A DNA stretch of 52,526 bases, taken from assembly GCF_006491645.1 (NCBI RefSeq), contig NZ_VDCZ01000018.1, positions 1-52,526 of the forward strand, given 5' to 3'. How positions within the stretch are numbered: the stretch's first letter is position 1; every line of letters starts with the position of its first letter. A program made the position numbers and the translations under genes. The notes below the pieces were generated by a model, which worked only from the letters and a program-made list of their open reading frames with translations, made no database searches and had not been told where the DNA came from. Of this stretch, positions 40,749-49,710 are shown in pieces. The stretch is from Flavobacterium profundi. Lineage in GTDB: Bacteria; Bacteroidota; Bacteroidia; Flavobacteriales; Flavobacteriaceae.

Positions 40749-42057
40749 ATTTAAACTTGTTTATGACTTCCTTAAAATTTTCCACAATTAAATCATTTCT
40801 AAGATTGCCAATACTGCCTTCATGCGAATGTTTTACATTATAATTGGGTTCAAATGTATTATTTTCAATAGCTAAACCAATGTTTTTATAAGCATCTCTA
40901 AACGCAATACCTTCTAACACTTGTTGGTTCACATTCTCTACACTAAACATATACTGGTATTTTTCATCTGTTACAATGTTGGGTTTTATTTGAATATGTG
41001 CCAACATAAAGTCTAGCATTTCCAAACATTCTTTCAAGGATGAGATTGCTGGAAATAAAATTTCTTTAGTTACCTGAACATCTCTATGGTAACCAGATGG
41101 TAAATTATTGGTAACTAAAATTAATTCGTTGGGTACCGCTTGAATGCGATTGCATTTGGCTCTCATAATTTCAAAAACATCCGGATTTTTTTTATGAGGC
41201 ATAATACTACTTCCTGTGGTTAAGGAATCTGGAAAAGAAATAAAATTAAAATTCTGATTCAAATACAAACAGGTATCATAAGCAAATTTACTGATAGTAG
41301 CTGCCATTCCAGCTAAAGCCATTGCAAAAACCTTCTCCGATTTTCCTCTAGTCATTTGCGCATATACAGCATTAACATTTAGGGTTTTAAAGCCTAATAG
41401 TTGTGTTGTTAAGGTTCTGTTTAATGGAAAGGAAGTACCATATCCAGCTCCAGAGCCTAATGGGTTTTTATTGACGATGTTATGGGCGGCTAAAAACAAT
41501 TCTAAATCGTCAACTAAACTTTCTGCATAAGCACCAAACCAAAGTCCGAAAGAAGAAGGCATTGCAATTTGTAAGTGCGTATATCCTGGTAATAAGATAT
41601 TTTTATGTTGATTACTCAATTCAATTAAAGTATTGAAAAGTATTTCGGTTAGTTGAATAATTTCTTGTATTTCGGCTTTATAATATAGTTTTAAATCGGT
41701 TAAAACCTGATCGTTTCTGGAACGACCGCTATGGATTTTTTTACCGATATCTCCAATGCGTTGAATTAAAAGATGTTCCACTTGAGAATGCACATCTTCA
41801 ATTCCAGTTTCAATTTCGAAATTTTCGTTTTCAATTTCAATGGCAATATTTTTTAATTCTTTTTGGATAACCGACCATTCTTCATTGGTTAACAAACCTA
41901 TTGAATTTAACATTTCACAATGAGCTAAAGACCCTTGAACATCATATTTTGCCAATAAATAATCAAAAACCACGTCATTACCTACGGTGAATTTTTCAAC
42001 TATTGTTGCATGTTGTTCATTAGATGTTTCTTTTTTCTGCCAAATTTTAGTAGCCAT
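40747..42057 (-). CDS. argH: Argininosuccinate lyase
   Basis: This enzyme cleaves argininosuccinate into arginine and fumarate, the last step. The 436-residue protein has IETGIEDVHSQVEHLLIQRI, KIHSGRSRNDQVLTDLKLY, PGYTHLQIAMPSSFGLWFGA, and the fumarase/lyase superfamily signature GSSIMPHKKNPDVFEIMRAK with the catalytic Ser. It is the last gene of the arginine operon, 1 bp after argE. Length is a little short compared with proteobacterial ArgH (about 457). Confidence 0.97.
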   Translation of the reverse strand: MATKIWQKKETSNEQHATIVEKFTVGNDVVFDYLLAKYDVQGSLAHCEMLNSIGLLTNEEWSVIQKELKNIAIEIENENFEIETGIEDVHSQVEHLLIQRIGDIGKKIHSGRSRNDQVLTDLKLYYKAEIQEIIQLTEILFNTLIELSNQHKNILLPGYTHLQIAMPSSFGLWFGAYAESLVDDLELFLAAHNIVNKNPLGSGAGYGTSFPLNRTLTTQLLGFKTLNVNAVYAQMTRGKSEKVFAMALAGMAATISKFAYDTCLYLNQNFNFISFPDSLTTGSSIMPHKKNPDVFEIMRAKCNRIQAVPNELILVTNNLPSGYHRDVQVTKEILFPAISSLKECLEMLDFMLAHIQIKPNIVTDEKYQYMFSVENVNQQVLEGIAFRDAYKNIGLAIENNTFEPNYNVKHSHEGSIGNLRNDLIVENFKEVINKFK

Positions 42058-42058
42058 T

Positions 42059-43144
42059 TTATAGTATTTGGGTTAAAATTGAAATATGAATTTGAATAGC
42101 ATCTTTTATTTCATCCAAATAAATGAATTCGTCACTACTGTGAGAACGTGTCGATAAACCTGGACCTATTTTTAAAGACGGACAAGGAATAACGGCTTGA
42201 TCAGAAGATGTTGGCGAACCATAATAGGTTCTTCCTAAAGCTAACCCTGCTTTAACATAAGGATGTTCCAATGGAATAGAAGAGGAGTTCAATCGTAAAG
42301 AGCGAGCTGTAACTTTAGACTTTACTTTTTCCTGTATTAATTGATATACTTCTTCATTAGAATAGCATTCGTTCGTTCTTACATCCACAGTGAAATGACA
42401 GGAATTAGGAACCACATTATGTTGGGAACCACTATTAATAATTGTAGGTGTCATTTTAACTTCACCTAGAATAGGTGAGATTTTATCAAATTTATATTGG
42501 GTAAACCAATGAATATCTTGAATAGCATTTAAAATAGCATTGTCTGTATTTGGATGAGCTGCATGAGAAGAGGTTCCAGAAGCTTCACAATCTAAAACTA
42601 ACAATCCTTTTTCAGCTATAGCCAAATTCATTTCTGTAGGTTCGCCCACAATGGCAAAATCAATTGGTCCTAATTTCTTATAAATAGACTCCACACCATT
42701 TACACCTGAAATTTCCTCTTCCGCTGTAGCAGTAATAATTAAATTATAATTTAAATTTTCTTTTTCATAGAAATACAAAAAGGCACAAATTAAACTTACC
42801 AATGGTCCACCAGCATCATTACTACCTAGTCCAAAAAGTTTCCCATCCTTTTCAATAGGTTCAAAAGGATTTAAGGTATAACCCGAATTAGGTTTTACTG
42901 TATCATGATGAGAATTTAATAAAATAGTAGGTTTTGTAACATCATAAAGTTTGTTAAAGGCCCAAACATTATTCATACTTCTTTGTGTTGGTATTCCATT
43001 TAGTTTAAAGAAATCTTCAAGTATAGAAGCTGTTTTATCTTCGCTTTTGCTAAAAGAAGGTGTGATTATTAATTTTTTCAGTAGTGAAAGTGCTGTTTCG
43101 TATAATTCTGTAACGGTATTATTTGATAATTCTTGTGTATTCAT
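42059..43144 (-). CDS. argE: N-acyl-ornithine/citrulline deacylase (ArgE-like, M20 family)
   Basis: This 361-residue zinc amidohydrolase of the M20/ArgE/DapE family shows metal ligands in ILLNSHHDTVKPNSGY (His, Asp) and GLGSNDAGGPLVSLICA (Asp), the catalytic pair in ITATAEEEISGVNGVES, and FAIVGEPTEMNLAIAEKG. A dimerisation domain follows (DVRTNECYSNEEV), then a final His ligand in STRSHSSDEF. In this type of operon it removes the acyl group from N-acylcitrulline, if the transcarbamylase acts on acylated ornithine. Whether the acyl is acetyl or succinyl is open. It overlaps argB by 26 bp. Confidence 0.9.
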   Translation of the reverse strand: MNTQELSNNTVTELYETALSLLKKLIITPSFSKSEDKTASILEDFFKLNGIPTQRSMNNVWAFNKLYDVTKPTILLNSHHDTVKPNSGYTLNPFEPIEKDGKLFGLGSNDAGGPLVSLICAFLYFYEKENLNYNLIITATAEEEISGVNGVESIYKKLGPIDFAIVGEPTEMNLAIAEKGLLVLDCEASGTSSHAAHPNTDNAILNAIQDIHWFTQYKFDKISPILGEVKMTPTIINSGSQHNVVPNSCHFTVDVRTNECYSNEEVYQLIQEKVKSKVTARSLRLNSSSIPLEHPYVKAGLALGRTYYGSPTSSDQAVIPCPSLKIGPGLSTRSHSSDEFIYLDEIKDAIQIHISILTQIL

Positions 43145-43919
43145 GATTGGTGTGGTTTAAAAAGCCTAAAATAAGAGTTGCTTTTAAGATGGCTATCGTT
43201 TGTACTCCATTTTGTAACGCATGGAAGCAATTGTCTAATTTGGGTAGCATCCCTTTAGAAATAATTCCTTGCTGTTTTAATTCTTCAAATTGTTGATGAT
43301 TCAATTCATGGATAACGGAATCATCATTACTGGGGTCGTATAAAACCCCGTTTTTTTCAAAACAATACAATAATGAAACCTCATATTTGCTAGCTAAACT
43401 TACAGCTAAAGCATTGGCTATAGAATCGGCATTGGTATTTAATAATTCACCTTTTCCATCATGTGTAATGGCATTTACTACAGGTGTTAAGTCAAAATTC
43501 AATAGATTCTCTATAAATTCGGTATTGATACTAGTTGTGTGTAAATCACCAACAAAACCATAATCGATGGTTGGATGGACTCTTTTTGTGGTTTGAATAA
43601 GATTAGCATCTGCACCCGATAATCCAATACTATTTTTATTGTTTTTTTGGAGTAATGCTACAATGTTTTTATTTATATAACCCGCATACACCATAGTTGC
43701 AATTTTAATGGTTTCTGCATTTGTGATTCTTCTTCCATCAATTAATTGTTGAGGAATATTAAGTTTTTCAGCTAAATCTGTTGCTAGTTTTCCACCACCA
43801 TGAACGAGTATAAAAGGTGTTTTAATAGTAGCAATAGTTTCCAAAAAAGCAACTAACTCTTTTGGGTTATCGATACTATTACCACCAATTTTTATTACTA
43901 AAACTTTTTCTTTATTCAT
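43119..43919 (-). CDS. argB: N-acyl-glutamate kinase
   Basis: The 266-residue amino-acid kinase phosphorylates N-acetyl (or N-succinyl) glutamate. Motifs: VLVIKIGGNSIDNPKE (phosphate-binding Lys and Gly pair), FILVHGGGKLATDLAEKL, TPVVNAITHDGKGELLNTNA followed by DSIANALAVSLA (nucleotide and Asp site), and GMLPKLDNCFHAL. The protein begins at the first core strand and lacks the N-terminal helix of arginine-inhibited hexameric NAGKs, so it is probably not feedback-inhibited by arginine; that inference uses known NAGK structures. It overlaps argF by 8 bp and argE by 26 bp. Confidence 0.94.
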   Translation of the reverse strand: MNKEKVLVIKIGGNSIDNPKELVAFLETIATIKTPFILVHGGGKLATDLAEKLNIPQQLIDGRRITNAETIKIATMVYAGYINKNIVALLQKNNKNSIGLSGADANLIQTTKRVHPTIDYGFVGDLHTTSINTEFIENLLNFDLTPVVNAITHDGKGELLNTNADSIANALAVSLASKYEVSLLYCFEKNGVLYDPSNDDSVIHELNHQQFEELKQQGIISKGMLPKLDNCFHALQNGVQTIAILKATLILGFLNHTNHEYTRIIK

Positions 43920-44865
43920 GATTTTCTAATATTTTCTGCAAGACAATTTGAGCAGCATAGGTTCTGTTATTGGCTTGTTGGTATACCAATGCATTTTCGC
44001 TATCCAATACCTCATCACTAATCTCCACATTTCTTCTTACTGGTAAGCAATGCATTATTTTAGCATTGTTGCTTCCTTTCAATTTTTCATTGGTCAATAA
44101 CCAATCTTCCTCAACAGGAATTAGCTTGCCATAGTTTTTAAAAGAGGACCAATTCTTTACATATACAAAATCGGCATTTTCAAGCGCTTTTTCCTGATTG
44201 TATTCAATGGTTACTCCACCCGTAAATTGAGGATCTAATTCATAACCTTCGGGATGTGTAATTACAAAATCATAATCTGCTTTTTGCATCCATTGTGCAA
44301 AAGAATTACCTACAGCATGAGGGATAGGTTTTATATGAGGTGCCCAACTTAACACTACTTTTGGTTTTTTATTTATAGGTAAATGTTCCGCAATGGTAAT
44401 GCAATCCGCTAAACTTTGAAAAGGATGTAAAGTAGCAGATTCTAAAGAAACTAGTGGAACTTTAGCATATTTTTCGAAAAGGGAATACACTTTTTCTGAT
44501 ACATCTTCTTCTTTATTGGTCAAACCAGCAAAACAACGAATACCAATAATATCGCAATACTGACTTAAAACATTGGCTGCATCTTTAACATGTTCTATTG
44601 TATTTCCATTCATGATAGCACCATCTTCAAATTCCCAAGTCCATGCTTCTTGATTTGCGTTTAATATAATGGTGTGTAACCCTAAATTTTGAGCCGCTTT
44701 TTGAGTACTTAATCTCGTACGCAAACTAGAATTTAAAAAAACCAGGCCAATGGTTTTTCCTTTTCCTAAATGTTGGTTTTGTAAAGGCGCTTTTTTTAAT
44801 GCAATAGCTTCTTTTACTAATGTATTTAAATCTGTTATGTCTTTAACAGAAAAGAATTTGTTCAT
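43912..44865 (-). CDS. argF: N-acyl-ornithine transcarbamylase (AOTCase/SOTCase type)
   Basis: This 317-residue transcarbamylase belongs to the acylornithine group, not the classic OTCase group. The carbamoyl-phosphate loop is FLNSSLRTRLSTQKAA, and the group-specific signatures are RCFAGL, WAPHIKPIPHAVGNSFAQWM, FVITHPEGYELDPQF and HCLPVRRNVEIS. An ungapped match to my recollection of Bacteroides fragilis SOTCase puts Ile at position 90 (IMNGNTIEHV), where SOTCase has Pro90 and Xanthomonas AOTCase has Glu92. The acyl preference is therefore uncertain. It overlaps argD by 23 bp and argB by 8 bp. Confidence 0.92.
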   Translation of the reverse strand: MNKFFSVKDITDLNTLVKEAIALKKAPLQNQHLGKGKTIGLVFLNSSLRTRLSTQKAAQNLGLHTIILNANQEAWTWEFEDGAIMNGNTIEHVKDAANVLSQYCDIIGIRCFAGLTNKEEDVSEKVYSLFEKYAKVPLVSLESATLHPFQSLADCITIAEHLPINKKPKVVLSWAPHIKPIPHAVGNSFAQWMQKADYDFVITHPEGYELDPQFTGGVTIEYNQEKALENADFVYVKNWSSFKNYGKLIPVEEDWLLTNEKLKGSNNAKIMHCLPVRRNVEISDEVLDSENALVYQQANNRTYAAQIVLQKILENHE

Positions 44866-46006
44866 TTTTTTTAATGTTTAATTTAGAAACGGTTTTAAAA
44901 GCACTGATGAAAACATCCAATTCCTTTTTGGAAATGTTCAAAGCTGGTAAAATCCGAAGTGTGTTAGGACAAGAGGCATTTCCAGTTAAAATTCTAAAAT
45001 CTTGTAACAATTGATTTCTGAAAGGCGCACAAGGCATTTTTAATTCAATACCAAACATGAGTCCTTGATAACGGATTTCTTTGATAATTTCATCCTCTTT
45101 TAATTGTTGGTACAAATAATCTCCCATTTCCTTAGCATTTACCATTAATTTTTCAGATTCCATCACTTCTAAAACGGCTTTTGATGCGGCACAGGCTAAA
45201 TAATTGCCTCCGAAAGTAGTTCCTAATAAACCATGTTTGGCTTCTATTTCAGGAGAAATGATTACACCACCAACAGGGAAACCATTTCCCATACCTTTTG
45301 CAACTGTAACGATGTCGGCTTTAATATTAGCATGTTGATGTGCAAAGAATTTACCCGTTCTTCCGTAACCCGATTGAATTTCGTCCAAAATAAGTAACGC
45401 TTGATAACGATCGCATAGAGTTCGTATCTTTTGTAAAAATGGAGTAGTAGGTATTTGAACACCGCCCACACCTTGAATTCCTTCAATAATTACAGCAGCA
45501 ATCTCATTATTTTTAAAAGCATCTTCTAATACTTCAATTTCATTAAAAGGTAAAAAGATAAAATTATCCGTTTCATTTATAGGAGCTATAATTTTTTTAT
45601 TATCGGTTGCGGCAACAGCTGCTGCAGTTCTTCCGTGAAACGCTTTTGTAAAGCAAATTACTTTTTTCTTATTGGTATGGAAAGAAGCTAATTTTAAAGC
45701 ATTTTCATTGGCTTCAGCTCCTGAATTGCACATAAAGAATTCGTAATCCTCATAGCCACTTAATTTCCCTAATTGTTTGGCTACTTCTTCTTGTATAGGT
45801 ATACGTACAGAATTAGAATAAAAGCCGATATTATGCAATTGTCGGGTTAACATTTTTACATAGGTTGGATGACTATGACCAATAGATATTACTGCATGAC
45901 CTCCATATAGGTCCAAATATTTTTCATTTCTATCATTCCATAAAAAACTGCCTTCAGCTTCAATGAAATTTAAATCAAATAACGGATATACATCAAATAG
46001 TTTCAT
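44843..46006 (-). CDS. argD: N-acyl-ornithine aminotransferase
   Basis: This 387-residue class III PLP aminotransferase converts N-acyl-glutamate semialdehyde to N-acylornithine. It shows FLWNDRNEKYLDLYGGHAVI, FFMCNSGAEANENALKLA, CFTKAFHGRTAAAVAATD, LLILDEIQSGYGRTGKFFAH and the PLP Lys in IVTVAKGMGNGFPVGGVI. Later TTFGGNYLACAASKAVLEVM. It sits between argC (13 bp) and argF (23-bp overlap). Many flavobacterial clusters as I recall also hold proC here; this one does not. Confidence 0.95.
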   Translation of the reverse strand: MKLFDVYPLFDLNFIEAEGSFLWNDRNEKYLDLYGGHAVISIGHSHPTYVKMLTRQLHNIGFYSNSVRIPIQEEVAKQLGKLSGYEDYEFFMCNSGAEANENALKLASFHTNKKKVICFTKAFHGRTAAAVAATDNKKIIAPINETDNFIFLPFNEIEVLEDAFKNNEIAAVIIEGIQGVGGVQIPTTPFLQKIRTLCDRYQALLILDEIQSGYGRTGKFFAHQHANIKADIVTVAKGMGNGFPVGGVIISPEIEAKHGLLGTTFGGNYLACAASKAVLEVMESEKLMVNAKEMGDYLYQQLKEDEIIKEIRYQGLMFGIELKMPCAPFRNQLLQDFRILTGNASCPNTLRILPALNISKKELDVFISAFKTVSKLNIKKNEQILFC

Positions 46007-46019
46007 AATGGGAATATTT

Positions 46020-46991
46020 TTAAAATGCGGATGCTTTTAGTTTCAAGCCTAAGGTTGGTTCCCAACCCATCATAATGTTCATGTTTTGAATAGCTTGACC
46101 TGAAGCTCCTTTAATTAAATTGTCTATAATAGAGTGGATAACCACTTGTTCTCCTTGTTTTTCAATATGAATCAAACATTTATTGGTATTGACTACTTGT
46201 TTTAAATCTATAGTATTATGAGAAACAAATACAAACGGATTGTTTTTATAATAGGTTTCATAAATCGCATAAACCGATTCTAAAGACAAATACGTTTCTA
46301 CTGTAGAACTGGTGAAAATACCTCTCGTAAAATCGCCTCTCCAAGGTATAAATTCTAAATGCACTTTCTGTTTGTTAAAATGTTCTAATGTTTGACAAAT
46401 TTCAGGTACATGTTGGTGCGATAATGTTTTATAAGCTGAAATATTATTGGTTCTCCAACTAAAATGTGAGGTAGGTTGCAATTGTTGACCAGCACCGGTT
46501 GCACCCGTTATACCCGTTGTGTACACTTTATTCAATAATTTTTCTTGAGCCAATGGTAATAATGCTAATTGTATGGCAGTTGCAAAACAGCCAGGATTAG
46601 CTACATAGTTTGTTTTTTTTATGCTTTCCCAATTGATTTCTGATAAACCGTAGATAAATTCACCTTTTGAGAAATTACCATCTAATCTAAAATCATTTCC
46701 TAAATCAATAATTTTAGTGGTATCAGAAACGGTATGTTCTTCTAACCAAGTTTTACTTTCTTTGTGTGGTAAGCACAAAAATAAAACGTCTGAGTTAACA
46801 TATTCATTCGTAAACTGCAATTCAGTTTCCCCAAATAAATCTGTATGTACAGCATAAACCGGTTTACCAGTATTACTTCTACTGATAGCAGCGTTAATTT
46901 GTACATTTGGATGATGGAGTAATAATCGAATGAGTTCGCCACCGGTATAACCGGCAGCACCTATAATTCCTACTTTTATTTTAGTTTGCAT
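46020..46991 (-). CDS. argC: N-acyl-gamma-glutamyl-phosphate reductase
   Basis: This NADPH-dependent enzyme reduces N-acylglutamyl phosphate to the semialdehyde. The frame is open to 47012, but the ATG at 46991 (MQTKIKVGIIGAAGYTGGEL) directly starts the Rossmann fold and gives 323 residues, overlapping the argG stop by 11 bp. The catalytic Cys is in NYVANPGCFATAIQLALLPL. Other segments are TGITGATGAGQQLQPTSHFS, SHQHVPEI (His), FIPWRGDFTRGIFTSSTVE, and GASGQAIQNMNIMMGWEPT at the end. Confidence 0.96.
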   Translation of the reverse strand: MQTKIKVGIIGAAGYTGGELIRLLLHHPNVQINAAISRSNTGKPVYAVHTDLFGETELQFTNEYVNSDVLFLCLPHKESKTWLEEHTVSDTTKIIDLGNDFRLDGNFSKGEFIYGLSEINWESIKKTNYVANPGCFATAIQLALLPLAQEKLLNKVYTTGITGATGAGQQLQPTSHFSWRTNNISAYKTLSHQHVPEICQTLEHFNKQKVHLEFIPWRGDFTRGIFTSSTVETYLSLESVYAIYETYYKNNPFVFVSHNTIDLKQVVNTNKCLIHIEKQGEQVVIHSIIDNLIKGASGQAIQNMNIMMGWEPTLGLKLKASAF

Positions 46992-48198
46992 TGACTTCTT
47001 TTTGAGCGGCATTCACTTTATGATAAATAGAAAGTGAATTGCTAATAATTTTTGAATACCCTTTTACATCTTCTCCAGACCATCCTAAATTCATTTCACC
47101 ATAACTACCGAATTTAGCATTCATTAAATCATTTTCTGATTCAATTCCTTTTAGAATATAACGATAAGGTAAAAGCGTAATAAATACTTTTCCAGTTACT
47201 TTATCCTGAGTACTTTCAAAGAAGGCTTCGATATCTCTCATAGCTGGATCTAAAAATAAACCTTCATGTAGCCAACTTCCATACCAGTCTGCTAATTGCG
47301 ATTTCAGATTCAATTGAAATTTGGATAAGGTGTGTTTTTCTAAGAGATGATGTCCTTTTAAAATTAAAATGGCAGCAGCAGCTTCAAAACCAACTCTTCC
47401 TTTTATACCTACAATGGTGTCACCAACATGCATATCTCTTCCAATTGCATAAGGAGCTGCAATGTTTTCAAGATGTTGAATGGCTTGTACAGGATTGGAA
47501 AATGCTTTGTTATTAATACCTACTATTTCTCCCTTTTCAAAATGAAGTGTTACATCTGTAGAAGGAGCTACTGCCGTATTTAATTGAGACGGGAAAGCTT
47601 GTTCGGGTAAATAGCCATGAGAAGTAAGCGTTTCTTTTCCACCAACTGAAGTTCCCCATAAGCCTTTATTAATAGAATAGAGCGCTTTTTCAAAATTAAT
47701 TTCAAAACCATTTTCTTGTAAAAAATGAATTTCTGCTTCTCTAGAAAGTTGTAAATCACGAATTGGGGTTATGATAGTAGTATTAGGACAAAGAATATTA
47801 AAAATAACATCAAATCGAACTTGATCATTACCAGCACCAGTACTGCCATGCGCTACCGCTTCTGCTTGAATTTGAAGAGCATAATCGGCAATGGTTTTTG
47901 CTTGTATGGTTCTTTCTGCACTAACCGATAAAGGGTACGTATTGTTTTTTAGTACATTTCCAAAAATTAAATATTTTACACAAGTTGTATAGTAATCTTC
48001 CATTGCATCTACACAAGTGTAGGAATGTACTCCTAGTTCATAAGCACGTTTCTCAATAGCATCGATTTCTTCTTGTGAAAAACCACCCGTATTTACAGTT
48101 ACCGCATGCACCTCATAATTTAATTTTTTCGAGAGATAAACGGCACAAAAAGATGTGTCTAAACCACCACTGTATGCTAAAACTATTTTCTTTTTCAT
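46981..48198 (-). CDS. argG: Argininosuccinate synthase
   Basis: This enzyme joins citrulline and aspartate with ATP. The 405-residue protein has the PP-loop IVLAYSGGLDTSFCAVYLSK, HGSTGAGNDQVRFDVIF, YSINKGLWGTSVGGKETLTS, ENIAAPYAIGRDMHVGDTIV and KGRVGFEAAAAILILKGHHL. The last part, LTLAK-less and ending GWSGEDVKGYSKIISNSLSI, matches the shorter Bacteroidota-type ArgG. It is the second gene of the operon, 15 bp after the GNAT gene. Confidence 0.95.
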   Translation of the reverse strand: MKKKIVLAYSGGLDTSFCAVYLSKKLNYEVHAVTVNTGGFSQEEIDAIEKRAYELGVHSYTCVDAMEDYYTTCVKYLIFGNVLKNNTYPLSVSAERTIQAKTIADYALQIQAEAVAHGSTGAGNDQVRFDVIFNILCPNTTIITPIRDLQLSREAEIHFLQENGFEINFEKALYSINKGLWGTSVGGKETLTSHGYLPEQAFPSQLNTAVAPSTDVTLHFEKGEIVGINNKAFSNPVQAIQHLENIAAPYAIGRDMHVGDTIVGIKGRVGFEAAAAILILKGHHLLEKHTLSKFQLNLKSQLADWYGSWLHEGLFLDPAMRDIEAFFESTQDKVTGKVFITLLPYRYILKGIESENDLMNAKFGSYGEMNLGWSGEDVKGYSKIISNSLSIYHKVNAAQKEVNAN

Positions 48199-48213
48199 TG
48201 TTATAATGCGATT

Positions 48214-48888
48214 TTAAATAAGGTTTAAAAAAGTTTTACCTTTTTTTTTAAATTTCATTGATATTATTTTCAATAAAGAATGTTTTTTCTTCATTCTACT
48301 CAATCGCTCTTTTGCGATAACTTTTTGTTCTATTTTTAACTTTTTGTCTTTTTCTTTTTCTACAGGATCCCAAATCATAGCAGTACACATACAGTTTTTC
48401 CGATCTTTACTTACTAAAATTTCGTAATTAATACACGAAGTACAACCTTTCCAAAAATCTTCATCTTGAGTCAGTTCAGAATACGTTACCGGTTCATAGC
48501 CTAAATCACTATTAATTTTCATAACGGCTAAACCTGTGGTTAGTCCAAAAATTTTAGAAGTAGGGTATTTACTTCTAGATAATTTAAAAATAGCTTGCTT
48601 TATTCTCTTGGCTAAGCCAAATTCCCGAAACTCGGGTGACACAATTAAACCAGAATTAGCAACAAATTTTTCGTGACTCCACACTTCGATATAACAAAAC
48701 CCGGCCCAGTTGCCTGTTTCTGTTATCGCAATAATTGCATTGCCTTGCATCATTTTTTTTTGAAGATACTCAGGGGAACGCTTAGCAATACCAGTGCCTC
48801 TAACTTTGGCAGAAGCTTCCATTTCATTGCAAATCGCTTCAGCATAATGTAAATGCTTTTCTGAAGCCTGTTCAATTGTAAATTGCAT
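48214..48888 (-). CDS. GNAT-family acyltransferase heading the arginine operon (candidate N-acylglutamate synthase)
   Basis: The 224-residue protein has a GNAT core: an N-terminal QASEKHLHYAEAICNEMEAS helix, the strand NAIIAITETGNWAGFCYIEV, and the acyl-CoA site SPEFREFGLAKRIKQAIFKL (R-E-F-G-L-A in place of RxxGxG). The segment IFGLTTGLAVMKINSDLGYE follows. Unusual for GNATs are four Cys in KGCTSCINYEI and RKNCMCTAM (C-x2-C, C-x-C), a possible metal site, and a strongly basic C-terminal tail. It is the first gene of the operon, in which no ArgA or ArgJ is seen, so it may supply N-acetyl- or N-succinyl-glutamate. Confidence 0.7.
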   Translation of the reverse strand: MQFTIEQASEKHLHYAEAICNEMEASAKVRGTGIAKRSPEYLQKKMMQGNAIIAITETGNWAGFCYIEVWSHEKFVANSGLIVSPEFREFGLAKRIKQAIFKLSRSKYPTSKIFGLTTGLAVMKINSDLGYEPVTYSELTQDEDFWKGCTSCINYEILVSKDRKNCMCTAMIWDPVEKEKDKKLKIEQKVIAKERLSRMKKKHSLLKIISMKFKKKGKTFLNLI

Positions 48889-48910
48889 AATTAAAATTAA
48901 TAATAAGCGG

Positions 48911-48918
48911 CAAATATA
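48911..48918 (-). promoter_or_regulatory. -7 promoter element of the arginine operon
   Basis: TATATTTG on the minus strand matches TANNTTTG and lies 22 bp before the GNAT start codon. The upstream region to 49097 is very AT-rich, and no clear TTG is seen at the usual spacing, which would suit regulated expression. No other gene lies in this 209-bp divergent gap. Confidence 0.5.
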
Positions 48919-49065
48919 GATTTATTATTTGTAAATTTAGTTAAAAAAAGATAAATAATATTATTAAAAAATATATTTAGATATTTTATCTTTTAAATAA
49001 ATTTTTTTAAATAAATTATCTTTTTTAATAGTGAAAAATCTAGTAAAACATATAATTTAATTGTT

Positions 49066-49073
49066 TAATTTTG
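49066..49073 (+). promoter_or_regulatory. -7 promoter element of def
   Basis: TAATTTTG matches TANNTTTG, 24 bp before the def ATG. No -33 TTG at the usual distance. Confidence 0.45.
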
Positions 49074-49097
49074 CACTTTATTAAAATGTACTAAAGA

Positions 49098-49685
49098 ATG
49101 ATTTTATCAATATACGGATACGGCGAACCCGTGTTAAGAAAAGTAGGTGAGGCAATTACACCTGAATATCCTAATTTAAAAGAAACCATAGCTAATATGT
49201 ATGAAACGATGTATCATGCATCAGGAGTTGGATTAGCGGCACCACAAGTAGGTTTGCCTATAAGAATTTTTATTGTTGATACGGCTCCTTTTTCAGATAG
49301 TGATGAGGTTTCTAAAGAAGAAGCAGCTGAATTAAAAGCTTTTAAGAAAACTTTTATTAATGCTAAAATTATTAAGGAAGAAGGAGATATTTGGGGGTTT
49401 AATGAAGGTTGTTTAAGTATTCCAGATGTAAGAGAAGATGTTTTTAGACATGAAACAATTACAATTGAATATTTTGATGAAGATTTTAATAAAAAAACAG
49501 AGGTGTATTCTGGATTAATTGCGCGCGTTATTCAACATGAATATGATCATATTGAAGGAATTTTATTCACAGATCATTTATCTGCTTTAAAAAAGAAATT
49601 GATTGGTAAAAAATTGAATAACATTTTAGAAGGAAAAGCAAGACCCGATTATAAAATGAAATTTGCGAAAGTAAAAGGAAGATAG
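49098..49685 (+). CDS. def: Peptide deformylase
   Basis: This metalloenzyme removes the formyl group from nascent proteins. The 195-residue protein has all three motifs: GVGLAAPQVGL (motif 1), WGFNEGCLSIPDVREDV (motif 2, Cys metal ligand) and VIQHEYDHIEGILF (motif 3, HExxH-type HEYDH). It begins with ILSIYGYGEPVLRKVGEAI as expected. It carries an insertion of about 12 acidic residues after motif 1 (SDSDEVSKEEAAEL). It is followed by the DUF5606 gene and probably once followed ruvX directly. Confidence 0.97.
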   Translation: MILSIYGYGEPVLRKVGEAITPEYPNLKETIANMYETMYHASGVGLAAPQVGLPIRIFIVDTAPFSDSDEVSKEEAAELKAFKKTFINAKIIKEEGDIWGFNEGCLSIPDVREDVFRHETITIEYFDEDFNKKTEVYSGLIARVIQHEYDHIEGILFTDHLSALKKKLIGKKLNNILEGKARPDYKMKFAKVKGR

Positions 49686-49710
49686 GAAGAAAAAGAAGTA
49701 TTAATTATAC

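Noticed and set aside
46742..46960. Short open frames overlapping argC, argD, glyA and other genes in other frames
   Set aside because: They lie wholly inside well-supported genes, have no family features, and follow from AT-rich composition and codon use.
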